In this document: piece after piece, positions 44,130 to 53,218 of the stretch
How positions within the stretch are numbered: position 1 is the first letter of the stretch
Layout of the letters: the number at the start of each line of letters is the position of its first letter
Assembly: GCF_013283785.1 (NCBI RefSeq)
Contig: NZ_JABCPZ010000003.1
Span: 1-64,000 of the forward strand
Reading direction: 5' to 3'
DNA length: 64,000 nt
Source of the DNA: Nonomuraea antri
Lineage (GTDB): Bacteria > Actinomycetota > Actinomycetes > Streptosporangiales > Streptosporangiaceae
The notes under the pieces: model-generated
The model's database searches: none
What the model was told of the DNA's origin: nothing
Seen by the model: the letters and a program-made list of their open reading frames with translations, nothing else
Translations under genes and position numbers: made by a program

Positions 44130-45431
44130 CTATCCGAGGAACACGTAGTCGGCGCCGTAGGGCACGCGGGCCTGGCTGCCCGGCGTGCAGGATCCGGCGG
44201 GCGCGAGTCCGCCCTCGGTGTTCAGCCGCAGGATCTGGGTGGTGTGGGCGAGCAGCCCGGTGGGCGCGCCCGCCTGGGTGGCGTCGAGCACCAGCTCGGG
44301 GATGTTGCCCGCGCCGTTCGGCGTCCTGGTCACGACCGCGCCGCGCACCGCGCTGCGGTCGGGCGCGATCCACTGCGGCGGGCCCGCGGCCGGGGTGACG
44401 AACGAGTGGTCGATGCCGCGCCGCAGCCCGGCCGTCACGCCGTGCTGGGTGAAGGCGTACCCGCCCGACGGCTGCCGGGTGCAGGCGTAGATCTGGGCGC
44501 CGCGCAGCACGTCGGCGGTGACGGCACGCGGGTGCGCGAACGGGCGGCCGGACAGCTGCCCGCGCACGGCTCCGCCGTCGAAGTCGGCGGTGCGCAGGTT
44601 CGCGTAGTAGCGGCCGGGAGCGGCGGCGATCCGCTTGACCACCGCCGGGTCGGCCGGGGCGTCGCCGGCCACGCCGGTCAGGTTCTCCGGCAGGCCCTTG
44701 GCGGCGAACAGGTCGACGGCCACCGGGCCGTTCGCGCCGGGCGCGGCCTTGTGCAGGTGTCCCGCGGTGACCCGGCCGAGCCCCGACCAGGTCGCGGTGT
44801 AGCCGATCGCCGAGCCGTGCGGGCGCAGCCACCAGGTCGCCCGGCCGTCGGCGTCGCCGCGCCGCTGCCCGTCGTCGGCCCGCACCTCCTGCGCGGCGTC
44901 GGCGCGGGCGGACAGCGTCGCCTGGTTGCTGCCCTGCAGGACGCCGTGCAGGTCGACGGGCCGGCTCAGCCGGTGGAACTGCCCGCGTACGGCGCCCTTG
45001 GGGTGCGCGGCGTCGTGCAGGTTGGCGTAGAAGGCGCCCGGGTCGTCGGTCAGCGCCTTGACCAGCGCCGGGTCGGCCTTGATCGTGCCGGTGACGCCGA
45101 GCACGCTCCTGGGCAGCGGCCTGGTGAAGAACTCGAGCGCGACGTCGCCGTTGACGCCCTTGGCCCCGGCGTGGACGTGACCACCGGCCGGGGTGCCGAT
45201 CTTGTTCCAGCGGGCGGCGAAGGTGACCTCGCCGTCGCTGATCCGCAGCACGACCGTGGCGCGCCCGTCCTGGTCACCGCGGGTGCCAACCTCGTTGGCC
45301 CCGCGTAAGCCGGCCGCCAGGTACACCTCGTCGGACGCATCGGCGGCGACGGCCTGGCCGGGCACGACAGCGGCGCACACCAGGGCCCCGGCGAGCGCGG
45401 CGACGGGAAGCGCGAACTTGCGAGCAGACAT
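44130..45431 (-). CDS. secreted protein with two CHRD domains and a DUF3455-like domain
   Basis: This 433-residue protein has a signal peptide (basic MSARK, hydrophobic core, cleavage near AVA). Two CHRD domains follow (about 32-150 and 160-290), each with a GHVHxGxxG-type block, FYANLHDAAHPKGAVRGQ and YYANLRTADFDGGAVRGQ. The C-terminal part (about 300-433) resembles DUF3455, containing HSFVTPAAGPPQWIA. CHRD domains occur in exported proteins of uncertain binding role. The second of two tandem ATGs (45431) has the better spacing to AGAGG. Confidence 0.78.
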   Translation of the reverse strand: MSARKFALPVAALAGALVCAAVVPGQAVAADASDEVYLAAGLRGANEVGTRGDQDGRATVVLRISDGEVTFAARWNKIGTPAGGHVHAGAKGVNGDVALEFFTRPLPRSVLGVTGTIKADPALVKALTDDPGAFYANLHDAAHPKGAVRGQFHRLSRPVDLHGVLQGSNQATLSARADAAQEVRADDGQRRGDADGRATWWLRPHGSAIGYTATWSGLGRVTAGHLHKAAPGANGPVAVDLFAAKGLPENLTGVAGDAPADPAVVKRIAAAPGRYYANLRTADFDGGAVRGQLSGRPFAHPRAVTADVLRGAQIYACTRQPSGGYAFTQHGVTAGLRRGIDHSFVTPAAGPPQWIAPDRSAVRGAVVTRTPNGAGNIPELVLDATQAGAPTGLLAHTTQILRLNTEGGLAPAGSCTPGSQARVPYGADYVFLG

Positions 45432-45613
45432 CATGAAACCTCTTCACAGATGGTTAGTCCGGCTGGTACGGCAAGCAGTACGGGACGCGAACCCGGCGCG
45501 GTTCAACCCGGAATCCGGTAAAAGTGCACACAACGCCGAGCCGGACGAACGTCAGGATTTCGGTCCGCAACTTTCCCGGGCGCCCGCGCATCCAACTCGC
45601 CGTGGGAATGTTG

Positions 45614-48600
45614 ATGACGGGCGATCCGCAGCGGCTCGGCGGCTACTGGCTGGCCGGGCGGCTCGGCGCGGGCGGGCAGGGCGTGGTCTACGAGGCGTAC
45701 GCCGAGGACGGCAGGCGCGTGGCGATCAAGGTCCTGCACGGCGACCAGGCCGCCCAGCTGGCCAGGGAGGCGACCGCGGCGCAGCGGGTGGCCGCCTTCT
45801 GCACCGCCCCGGTGATCGAGGCCGTGCTGGAGGGGCCGCGGCCGTACATCGTCAGCGAGTACGTCGAGGGCCCGAGCCTGCGCAAGGCGGTCGCGGACGG
45901 CCGCCGCTTCACCGGCACCGACCTGCACCGGCTCGCCACCGCCGTGGCCACGGCACTGACCGCCATCCACGACGCCGGCGTCATCCACCGCGATCTCAAG
46001 CCCGACAACGTGCTGCTCGGCCCGGACGGCCCGCGCGTGATCGACTTCGGCATCGCCAGGACGGCGGAGATGTCGCTGACCGCGACCGGCCTGGTCACCG
46101 GCACGCCCACGTACATGGCGCCGGAGGTGTTCACCGGGCAGCGGGCCGGCATGCCCGCCGACGTGTTCGCCTGGGGCGGCATCATGGTCCACGCGGCGAC
46201 CGGCGCCGACCCGTTCGAGGCCGAGAGCCTGGGCGGCGTCATGCACCGGGTGCTGTCGGCCAACCCCGACCTGGGTGCGCTGCCCGACTCGGTGCGCCCG
46301 CTGGTGGCCGCCGCGCTCGGCAAGGACCCGGCGCGCCGTCCCACCGCCAGGCAGCTCCTGCTGGCCCTGGTCAGCGGCGACAGCGCGCTCGACACCGCGT
46401 ACCTGCTGGCCCGGGGCAGCGGCCAGGCGGCCGGCATGGCCGTCGCGGCCGACGACCCCGGGCTGGGCGCGCTGGCCGAGCAGGCGTACGAGTCGCTGAG
46501 CCGCGAGGAGCACGAGGCGGCGGCCGAGGTCTTCCTGCGGCTGGTCACGGTGGGCGAGGGCGGCGAGCTGTCGGTGCGGCGCGCGGCGCTGTCGGAGCTG
46601 ATGGAGGGCCGCCCGCTGCCGGAGTCCGCGGCGGTGGCCAGGATCCTGGACGTCTTCGGCTACCTGCTCGGCCGCGACGGCGAGGAGGTGTGGCTGTCAC
46701 GGCCCGCGCTGCCGCACGCCTGGCCGCGCTACCGCCGCTGGATCGAGGCCAACAGGGACGGGCTCGCCGTGCACCGCGAGATCCTGTCCGCGGCCAGGCG
46801 CTGGCACCAGGCCGGACGCAGGGACGGCGACCTGTTCCAGAACCACAGCCTGCAGAACGCCCTGCACTGGGCGGCCACCGCGCGCAGGAACATCACCCTG
46901 TCACCGGTCGAAAGGGACTTCCTGGACGCGGGCGCCCAGCTCACCAGGCGCAAGGCCAGGCGGAACCGGCTGGTCACGCTCAGCCTGGCGGGGCTGCTGG
47001 TGATCGCGCTGGTCGCGGCCGGTCTGGCCGTCCAGCAGGGCAGGCTGGCCGACGAGCGGGCCGAGGCCGTCGCGGCGCAGCGCGACAGGGCGGAGGGAAC
47101 GCGGCTGGCGCAGGTCGCGGACGGGCTGCGGCAGCGCGACCCGCGAGTGGCCATGCAGCTCAGCGTGGCCGCCTGGCGGCTGGCCGGCACCCCGCAGGCC
47201 CGCGCCGCGCTGACGGCCGCGCTCGCCCAGCGCGAGGTGGCCGTGTTCAAGGACCCGGCCACGGCCGGCGAGACGGTCCGGGCGCTGAGCCGCGACGGCA
47301 GGATCCTGGCCAGCGCGAGCGACGACGCGATCAGGCTCTGGGACCCGCGCACCGGCAAGCGCGCGGGCGGCTTCACCGGGCTCGGGCTGAAGGACGAGTC
47401 GCCGGTCGAGATCGCCGTCTCGCCCACCGGCCGCGACGTGCTGCTGACCACGACCAGGCGGCTCATCGTCTGGCGGGCGGCCACCGGCGAGCCGGTGCGC
47501 TCCCGGCCGATCCGCGGGGACGTGCAGTACTACGGCCGCTACGGCACCGTCGACCGGTACGTGATGATCACGTACACCGACGACGTCGGCGTCAGGCACG
47601 ACCACGTCTGGGACCTCGACCGAGACACGTTCGCCTCGATCCCCGCCTACGACGGCGCGATGACGGAGAAGGGCGAGGCGATCTACGTCCGGGCCGACGG
47701 CGCGCGCGGCGAGGTGGAGCGGCGCGCGCTGCCCGGGCTGGAGGTGGAGCTGAGCCAGCCGCCCGCGGGCGTCTGCCACTGCCGCGCCCCCCTGGCGGTC
47801 ACCGCAGGCGGCGGCGACCTGATCGAGGAGAGCAAGGGCGACCTGGTCGTCAACCCGGTCAAGGGCGCCCGCTCCTCCGACGACACGCTGCAGACCGGCG
47901 TCCGGCCGTGGAACCGCGGCGACCTCACCGTCAGCCCCGACGGGCGGCTGTTCGCCTCGGTCACCGACTCGCAGATCCAGGTGTGGCGGGCCTTCGACGA
48001 GCACCTCACCACGCTGCGCCTGCCCACCGGCGCCGACAACGGGCAACAGCGGGCCCAGGTCGGCTTCGACGGCACCAGGCTGCGCTACCTCAGCGAGGAC
48101 CGCGTCTTCACGGTGGACCTCGGCGACCTGCCCCTCCGCCCGGCCGCGCCCGCCCCGTGGTCGCCGCCCGAGCTGGGCCAGGGCGCGCGCCTGCTCGCGA
48201 TGCACGACGACGACGGCAAGATCTACCTCAGCGACGAGCGCGGCGCGGGCATGCGCCCGGTGATCGAGGCCGAGCCAGGCGGCAACGAAGTACGGTCACC
48301 GGTGCTCGCCTTCGGCCCCGACGGCCGCCTGGCCGGCATGGGCGGCGGTACGATCGCCGTCATCGACGTCGCCGCCAGGCGCGAGGCCGCGCGCTGGCGT
48401 CCGATGCTCGGTGGCCGGCCGCAGCACACCGGCCTGCTGGCCTTCAGCCAGGCGGGCACCCTGCTGGCCGCCGGGCACTTCGGCGCGGACGGCGACGCGA
48501 GCCGGGAGGCCCTGGCCGTGTGGGACTGGAAGACCCGACGGCTGCTCTGGTCGGCGCGCTTCACCAACATCAGGGGCGCGAAGTTCGCACCCGACGGCAG

Positions 48601-49168
48601 GACGCTCGCCGTCATCGCCGACACCTCGGCCGACGTGGCCGGCTACGACCTGCGGCTGTACGACACGGCGACGGGCCGCCGGCTCGGCGCGCCGTTCGGC
48701 CAGAGCGGCCAGAACTCGACCGTGATCGACTTCGTGTTCTCGCGTGACGGCTCGTCCGTCGCGGTCGTGGACGGCCGCGGCCGCGTCACCGTCTTCGACC
48801 TGGCCACGCGCACCCAGATCGGGCAGATCGACCAGGGCGGGGAACTCGTCGGCGAGGCCGCCGCCTCGCCCCGCGAGGACGTCGTCGCCGTCGCCACCAG
48901 GTCGGGCCGGGTGCGCCTGTTCGACATGAAGGCCGGGGTGAACCTCGGGTTCCTGCGCGACGGGGACGTGGGCGGCCTGGCCGCCCTGTCGTTCTCCGCC
49001 GACGGGACCGGCGTGACGACCCTCGACAACACCGGCGTGCTGCGTCACCACCCGATCGAGCCGGGGGCGATGGCCGCCGCGGTCTGCGCGCGGGCCGGCC
49101 GGCCGCTGACCGAGGCCGAGTGGCGCGCCCACGTCACCGGGGTCCCGTACCGCCAGGTCTGCCCGTGA
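45614..49168 (+). CDS. Ser/Thr protein kinase fused to a beta-propeller domain
   Basis: This 1184-residue protein starts with a Hanks-type kinase (about 8-270): glycine loop GRLGAGGQGVVYEAY, VAIK lysine, HRDLKPDN catalytic loop, DFGIA and TPTYMAPE. A helical region, one membrane helix near 452-475 (LAGLLVIALVAAGLAV) and a coiled-coil stretch lead to a long WD40-like propeller (about 540-1180), presumably outside the membrane. The kinase is therefore likely coupled to an external sensor. The ATG at 45614 opens MTGDPQRLGGYWLAG, a common start for this group. Confidence 0.88.
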   Translation: MTGDPQRLGGYWLAGRLGAGGQGVVYEAYAEDGRRVAIKVLHGDQAAQLAREATAAQRVAAFCTAPVIEAVLEGPRPYIVSEYVEGPSLRKAVADGRRFTGTDLHRLATAVATALTAIHDAGVIHRDLKPDNVLLGPDGPRVIDFGIARTAEMSLTATGLVTGTPTYMAPEVFTGQRAGMPADVFAWGGIMVHAATGADPFEAESLGGVMHRVLSANPDLGALPDSVRPLVAAALGKDPARRPTARQLLLALVSGDSALDTAYLLARGSGQAAGMAVAADDPGLGALAEQAYESLSREEHEAAAEVFLRLVTVGEGGELSVRRAALSELMEGRPLPESAAVARILDVFGYLLGRDGEEVWLSRPALPHAWPRYRRWIEANRDGLAVHREILSAARRWHQAGRRDGDLFQNHSLQNALHWAATARRNITLSPVERDFLDAGAQLTRRKARRNRLVTLSLAGLLVIALVAAGLAVQQGRLADERAEAVAAQRDRAEGTRLAQVADGLRQRDPRVAMQLSVAAWRLAGTPQARAALTAALAQREVAVFKDPATAGETVRALSRDGRILASASDDAIRLWDPRTGKRAGGFTGLGLKDESPVEIAVSPTGRDVLLTTTRRLIVWRAATGEPVRSRPIRGDVQYYGRYGTVDRYVMITYTDDVGVRHDHVWDLDRDTFASIPAYDGAMTEKGEAIYVRADGARGEVERRALPGLEVELSQPPAGVCHCRAPLAVTAGGGDLIEESKGDLVVNPVKGARSSDDTLQTGVRPWNRGDLTVSPDGRLFASVTDSQIQVWRAFDEHLTTLRLPTGADNGQQRAQVGFDGTRLRYLSEDRVFTVDLGDLPLRPAAPAPWSPPELGQGARLLAMHDDDGKIYLSDERGAGMRPVIEAEPGGNEVRSPVLAFGPDGRLAGMGGGTIAVIDVAARREAARWRPMLGGRPQHTGLLAFSQAGTLLAAGHFGADGDASREALAVWDWKTRRLLWSARFTNIRGAKFAPDGRTLAVIADTSADVAGYDLRLYDTATGRRLGAPFGQSGQNSTVIDFVFSRDGSSVAVVDGRGRVTVFDLATRTQIGQIDQGGELVGEAAASPREDVVAVATRSGRVRLFDMKAGVNLGFLRDGDVGGLAALSFSADGTGVTTLDNTGVLRHHPIEPGAMAAAVCARAGRPLTEAEWRAHVTGVPYRQVCP

Positions 49169-49177
49169 ACGGGCGAG

Positions 49178-49891
49178 TCAGATGTCCACGGTGAGCAGCG
49201 TCCGCCCGGTCCTGGTGACCACCTCGAACCTGTCGATGTCGGTCAGCGCGGTCGGGCTGCCGCCGTGCATGTACAGCGGCGCGGGCGAGCCAGGCACGCC
49301 GTAGCCGGTGGGCGGCACCCGCCACCCGGTCATGATCCGCCGCTCGCCCGACTTGGCGACCGAGACCAGCTCGCACTCCAGCGGCCCCTTCACCCCGGCC
49401 AGCTTGACCGCGGCGTGGGTGCCCCACCCCTTCGACTCGTAGACCATGCCGCCGCTCACCCCGTCGGCGCCGGTGCCCTCCACCTGCTCGCCCGCGGCGT
49501 AGAACTGCTCGGCGGGCCCGAGATGGCTCTCGTGCGCCTGCGCGGGCGCCGCGCTCTCGCCGGTGAGCTGGGTGCCGATCGTGAGCCCGCCGGCCACCAG
49601 GGTCACGGCGGCCGCCACCCCGATCACGAACGTGCCCCTGCGGGCCCGCTGGTCGGCCGCCTTCTTACGGCGGAGCAGGTCGATCACGTTGTCCTGCCCG
49701 CCGGGCAGAGGGGGGTCGTCCTCCACCGGGGCGATGCCGCTCAGCACGCTCGCCACGCCGGCCAGGTCGGACAATTCCGCCCGGCACGACCCGCACGCGA
49801 GGAGATGCGACTCGAAGGCCCGCCTGTCGTCGTCCTCCAGCAGGCCCAGGGCGTAGGCGCCGACGTCGGTGTGCTCGACTCTGGAAGTCAC
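49178..49891 (-). CDS. membrane anti-sigma factor with zinc-binding ZAS motif
   Basis: This 237-residue protein has the HxxxCxxC motif His29-Cys33-Cys36 (SHLLACGSC), a helical linker, one membrane helix (87-106) and an extracytoplasmic domain. The zinc domain holds the cognate sigma factor until a signal releases it. It is coupled to the sigma gene upstream by ATGA overlap. Confidence 0.88.
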   Translation of the reverse strand: MTSRVEHTDVGAYALGLLEDDDRRAFESHLLACGSCRAELSDLAGVASVLSGIAPVEDDPPLPGGQDNVIDLLRRKKAADQRARRGTFVIGVAAAVTLVAGGLTIGTQLTGESAAPAQAHESHLGPAEQFYAAGEQVEGTGADGVSGGMVYESKGWGTHAAVKLAGVKGPLECELVSVAKSGERRIMTGWRVPPTGYGVPGSPAPLYMHGGSPTALTDIDRFEVVTRTGRTLLTVDI

Positions 49892-50487
49892 GCCGTCACC
49901 CCTCTCTCCTCCAGTGCGATGCGCAGCGCGCGGACCGCGTAGTAGACCCGGGACTTCACGGTGCCCACGGGTATGCCGAGCGCGATGGCGGCGTCGTTGA
50001 CCGACCGGTCGCGCAGGATCGTCTCGTTGAGGATCTCGCGGTGCGCCGGTGACAACGCCTTCAGCGCCTCTGACACCACCACCTGATGCAGCAGCCCCTC
50101 CAATTCATCGGGAACCGGCATGCTCTGCAGCGGTCCGTCGCCAGACTCTTGCGGCCGGGCGTCCTTGCGCCTGCGGTCATCGATCACGATACGTCTGGCG
50201 ACCGTGGCGAGCCAGGGCATGAGGGAGCCGGAGTCGGGGTCGAGCTGCGCGGCGCTGCGCCACGCGCGGATCATCGTCTCCTGCACCACGTCTTCCGCCC
50301 ACTGCCGATCGCCCGCGGTCAGCCGGACCACGAAGGCCAGCAGCGGCCGGTGGTACTCCCGGTAGAGCGCGGACACGACCACCTCGTCGTCGGGCCGCAC
50401 CCGTCTGATCAAGTGGCGCAGGCGCGGCTTGGCCGCTGGGGCGGCTGCCCCGGCCGAGGGCGGGGGATACGTGCTCGTACGCATCAT
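49888..50487 (-). CDS. ECF sigma factor paired with the anti-sigma factor
   Basis: This 199-residue factor has region 2 (LTAGDRQWAEDVVQETMIRAWR) and region 4 (RSVNDAAIALGIPVGTVKSRV), similar to actinobacterial SigL/SigK-type factors. Two tandem ATGs (50487, 50484) follow AAAGGGGA. It also begins with a disordered Pro/Ala-rich lead. The target promoters are unknown, though one may lie in front of its own gene. Confidence 0.88.
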   Translation of the reverse strand: MMRTSTYPPPSAGAAAPAAKPRLRHLIRRVRPDDEVVVSALYREYHRPLLAFVVRLTAGDRQWAEDVVQETMIRAWRSAAQLDPDSGSLMPWLATVARRIVIDDRRRKDARPQESGDGPLQSMPVPDELEGLLHQVVVSEALKALSPAHREILNETILRDRSVNDAAIALGIPVGTVKSRVYYAVRALRIALEERGVTA

Positions 50488-50635
50488 TCCCCTTTCTCGC
50501 GTCCGTCGGGAGGAAGTACGGCCGGGGCGGGCGGCAGGGTTCAACGGAACGGGGAAGATAATGCGATTGCGTCCCGGAGAGCGATTGCGTAAAGTCACTT
50601 CGGCGAACGAGCAACCGATCGAGGAGGTGAGGACT

Positions 50636-50689
50636 ATGCGGGTCGTCCTGTTCTGCCTGCCGTCCTTCTGCCTCCGGGTTCTGAGCTGA
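50636..50689 (+). CDS. 17-codon leader ORF upstream of rsgA
   Basis: ATG at 50636 follows a very strong ribosome-binding site (GAGGAGGTGAGG). The peptide reads MRVVLFCLPSFCLRVLS and stops at 50689, 38 bases before the rsgA start. The strength of the site on so short a frame suggests a translated leader that controls rsgA. I do not recognise it as a described peptide. Confidence 0.6.
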   Translation: MRVVLFCLPSFCLRVLS

Positions 50690-50727
50690 CCCCGGGGTTC
50701 CTTCTCGAATCCAAAGGATCAACTCCG

Positions 50728-51825
50728 TTGTTCTTCGATCTTTCTTCGCTCGGCTGGTCCGACTACCGCGCCGCCGAGCTGCCTTTCGACACCGTCCCGG
50801 GCCGGGTGGCCCGGGTCGATCGCGGCGCCGCCGAGGTGCTCGCGGCCGACGGTCAGCACTCCGCCAGGTACGGCGCGGCCGTGCGCCGCGCCTCGGCCGC
50901 CGACCCGATCGCGCTGCCCTGCGTGGGCGACTGGGTGGCACTCAGGCAACTGCCCGAAGGCCGCTACGAGGTCGACGCCGTCCTGTCCAGGACGACCGCG
51001 TTCATCAGGGGCGGCGTCAGCCGCGACTCCATCGGCGGGCTGTCGGGCGACGGCCAGGGCCAGGTGCTCGCGGCCAACGTCGACGTCGTCTTCGTGGCCG
51101 AGCCGTCCATGCACTCCACGAGCTTCGCCGACCTGGGCCGCATCGAGCGGCTGGTCGCGCTGGCCTGGGAGTCCGGCGCCACGCCGGTGGTGCTCGTGAC
51201 CAAGTCGGACCTGTTCGAGCAGGGGCTCGACGACCTGCTCGACGACGTGCGCACCGCGGCCCCCGGGGTCGACGTGCACGCCGTCTCCTCTCTGCACGGC
51301 GACGGCGTCGAGCTGGTGCGCGAATACCTCGAAGGCTCGCGCACGGCCGTCGTGCTCGGCCCGTCGGGGGCCGGGAAGTCCACGCTGGTCAACGCCTTGG
51401 CCGGAACCGAGGTGATGGAGACCCAGCAGGTCAGGGCGGGCGACGGCCGGGGCCGCCACACCACCGTGCACCGGGAGCTGATCCCGCTGCCCGGCGGCGG
51501 CATCGTCGTCGACACGCCGGGCATCAGGCGCATCGGCCTGTTCGAGATGAGCCAGGGCGTCGACCTGGTCTTCTCCGACGTCGAGGCGCTGGCCGAGCGG
51601 TGCAGGTTCGGCGACTGCGGGCACGAGAGCGAGCCAGGCTGCGCCGTCCTGGAGGCGGTCGACGCCGGCGAGCTGCCGGAGCGGCGCCTGGAGAGCTGGC
51701 GCAAGCTGCGGCGGGAGGCCGCCTGGATGGCCTCGCGCACCGATGCCAGGCTGCGCAAGGAACAGCAGAACAAGTGGAAGATCATCTCCAAGGAGATGCG
51801 CCGTTCTGGCAGGAACCGGCCATGA
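50728..51825 (+). CDS. rsgA: ribosome small subunit-dependent GTPase A
   Basis: This 365-residue circularly permuted GTPase checks 30S subunit maturation. An OB-fold lies at about 25-90, then G4 VTKSD, G1 GPSGAGKST, G3 DTPG, and a zinc site near CRFGDCGHESEPGC. The order G4-G1-G3 is diagnostic. It starts with TTG at 50728, 8 or so bases after AAAGGA. Its reduced start strength fits control by the leader ORF. Confidence 0.92.
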   Translation: MFFDLSSLGWSDYRAAELPFDTVPGRVARVDRGAAEVLAADGQHSARYGAAVRRASAADPIALPCVGDWVALRQLPEGRYEVDAVLSRTTAFIRGGVSRDSIGGLSGDGQGQVLAANVDVVFVAEPSMHSTSFADLGRIERLVALAWESGATPVVLVTKSDLFEQGLDDLLDDVRTAAPGVDVHAVSSLHGDGVELVREYLEGSRTAVVLGPSGAGKSTLVNALAGTEVMETQQVRAGDGRGRHTTVHRELIPLPGGGIVVDTPGIRRIGLFEMSQGVDLVFSDVEALAERCRFGDCGHESEPGCAVLEAVDAGELPERRLESWRKLRREAAWMASRTDARLRKEQQNKWKIISKEMRRSGRNRP

Positions 51826-51885
51826 CCCGGCGGCGATGCCGGTAAACCGGCGCTGAGTGACCCGCGTCCGGGGTAGTCACCAGTC

Positions 51886-52524
51886 ATGGAGCTCTTCGCT
51901 GACCGGGCCGAGGCCGGCCGGCTGCTCGCCGAGCGGCTGCCGGAGTCGCGCGACCCGGTGGTGCTGGCGCTGCCCCGTGGCGGGGTGGCGGTGGCCGTGC
52001 CCGTCGCCCGCAGGCTCGGCGGCGACCTCGACGTGCTGGTCACCAGGAAGATCGGCTACCCGCCGCAGCCCGAGCTGGGCGTCGGCGCGGTGGCCGAGGG
52101 CGGTGATCCGGTGTTCGACGAGGGATTGCTGAACCGGCTCGGGATGACTCCCGAGTCGGTGTCGGACGTGGTCGAGCAGGAGCGCCGCGAGCTGGAGCGC
52201 CGCGTGCGGGCCTACCGCGGTGGCCGGCCGCTGCCCGCGCTGGCCGGGCGCGAGGTGATCGTGGTCGACGACGGCCTGGCCACCGGCGGCACGGCGAGGG
52301 CCGCCCTGCGCGCGGTGCGCGGGGCGGGTCCGGCCAAGGTGACGCTGGCGGTGCCGGTGGGCGCGCGCGACACGGTCGAGGCGATGGAGGCGGAGGCGGA
52401 CGAGGTGGTGGTGCTGCGCGCGCCGGCGGACTTCCGCGCGGTCGGCCAGTGGTACGCGGAGTTCGACCAGCTCACCGACGCCGACGTGCTGGAACTGCTG
52501 GCCGAGGGACGCGGCGACGCCTGA
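51886..52524 (+). CDS. phosphoribosyltransferase-family protein
   Basis: This 212-residue protein has the PRPP-binding loop EVIVVDDGLATGGTA and an N-terminal LALPRGGVAVAVPVA strand block. These match the broad-specificity actinobacterial phosphoribosyltransferase-like group often found in stress regulons. Substrate base unknown. Confidence 0.85.
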   Translation: MELFADRAEAGRLLAERLPESRDPVVLALPRGGVAVAVPVARRLGGDLDVLVTRKIGYPPQPELGVGAVAEGGDPVFDEGLLNRLGMTPESVSDVVEQERRELERRVRAYRGGRPLPALAGREVIVVDDGLATGGTARAALRAVRGAGPAKVTLAVPVGARDTVEAMEAEADEVVVLRAPADFRAVGQWYAEFDQLTDADVLELLAEGRGDA

Positions 52525-52573
52525 CCAGGGTCACCCCGCGAAGTGGGCAAGGCTCAGGGGCGCGTCGCGAAGG

Positions 52574-52631
52574 GGTCAGGCGATGAGCACGTTCCAGAGT
52601 CGCCCCGTGAAGCGGTCAGGCGATGAGCACG
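52574..52631. repeat. 18-bp direct repeat at the 3' end of the ATPase gene
   Basis: GGTCAGGCGATGAGCACG occurs at 52574-52591 and at 52614-52631. The second copy includes the ATPase gene's last codons and stop, so a short tail segment has been duplicated into the 91-base intergenic gap. Confidence 0.75.
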
Positions 52632-53089
52632 GCCCAGACGAGCTTGTCGCGCCCGGCGGGGGAGAACCAGCCCCAGGCCGAGCAGAGCGCCTCGATCAGC
52701 CGCAGCCCCCGGCCGAACTCCGCGTACACGTCGGCCACCGTGGCCACCGGCACGCTCCGGCTGTGATCGCTGACCACGCAGGCCAGCTCGCGCCCCTGGC
52801 ACAGCAGCCGCAGCTGGGCCGCGCCGCCGCCGTGCCGCATCGCGTTGGTCACCAGCTCGGAGACCACCAGCTGAGCGTCGAAGACGACCCGGTCGGCGCC
52901 CCACCCGGTCAGCGTGCGATCGACGAACCTGCGTGCCTCGGAGACGGACCCCGGGTCGGACGTCGCCGCGTCGCGAAAGGGGTGGACCGCGTCGTGATCG
53001 ACGGCGTGCCCGTCGGCCAGGCTGGACGAGAGCCACCCTGGCGGCCGGGCGCCGATGGCGGCTTGCGGCCGAGCGTCGAAAGTCGTCAT
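52616..53089 (-). CDS. RsbW/SpoIIAB-like ATP-binding protein
   Basis: This 157-residue protein is a GHKL-fold ATPase with the N-box VVSELVTNAMRHGG and a G-box region EFGRGLRLIEAL. Actinobacteria have many such anti-sigma or kinase-like switch proteins. The N-terminus (1-35) is an extra segment. It is divergent from the XRE regulator gene, whose palindromic operator lies about 100 bases away. Confidence 0.8.
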   Translation of the reverse strand: MTTFDARPQAAIGARPPGWLSSSLADGHAVDHDAVHPFRDAATSDPGSVSEARRFVDRTLTGWGADRVVFDAQLVVSELVTNAMRHGGGAAQLRLLCQGRELACVVSDHSRSVPVATVADVYAEFGRGLRLIEALCSAWGWFSPAGRDKLVWAVLIA

Positions 53090-53184
53090 TCTGGCCCCCG
53101 AAGCGCGGTCTGATGATCCAATGCCCATCTTTACGGGGTGTGCTGAGCGATGCAAGACTTTCCGTGCTTTACGGATGCGAATCG

Positions 53185-53202
53185 CATCTGCACGTGCAGA
53201 TG
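53185..53202. promoter_or_regulatory. 18-bp perfect palindrome upstream of the XRE gene
   Basis: CATCTGCACGTGCAGATG ends 16 bases before the XRE GTG at 53219, overlapping the expected promoter or start region. A second palindrome GATGCGA-A-TCGCATC (53174-53188) overlaps its left end. Confidence 0.75.
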
Positions 53203-53218
53203 ATCTAGGAGCGGTGTA

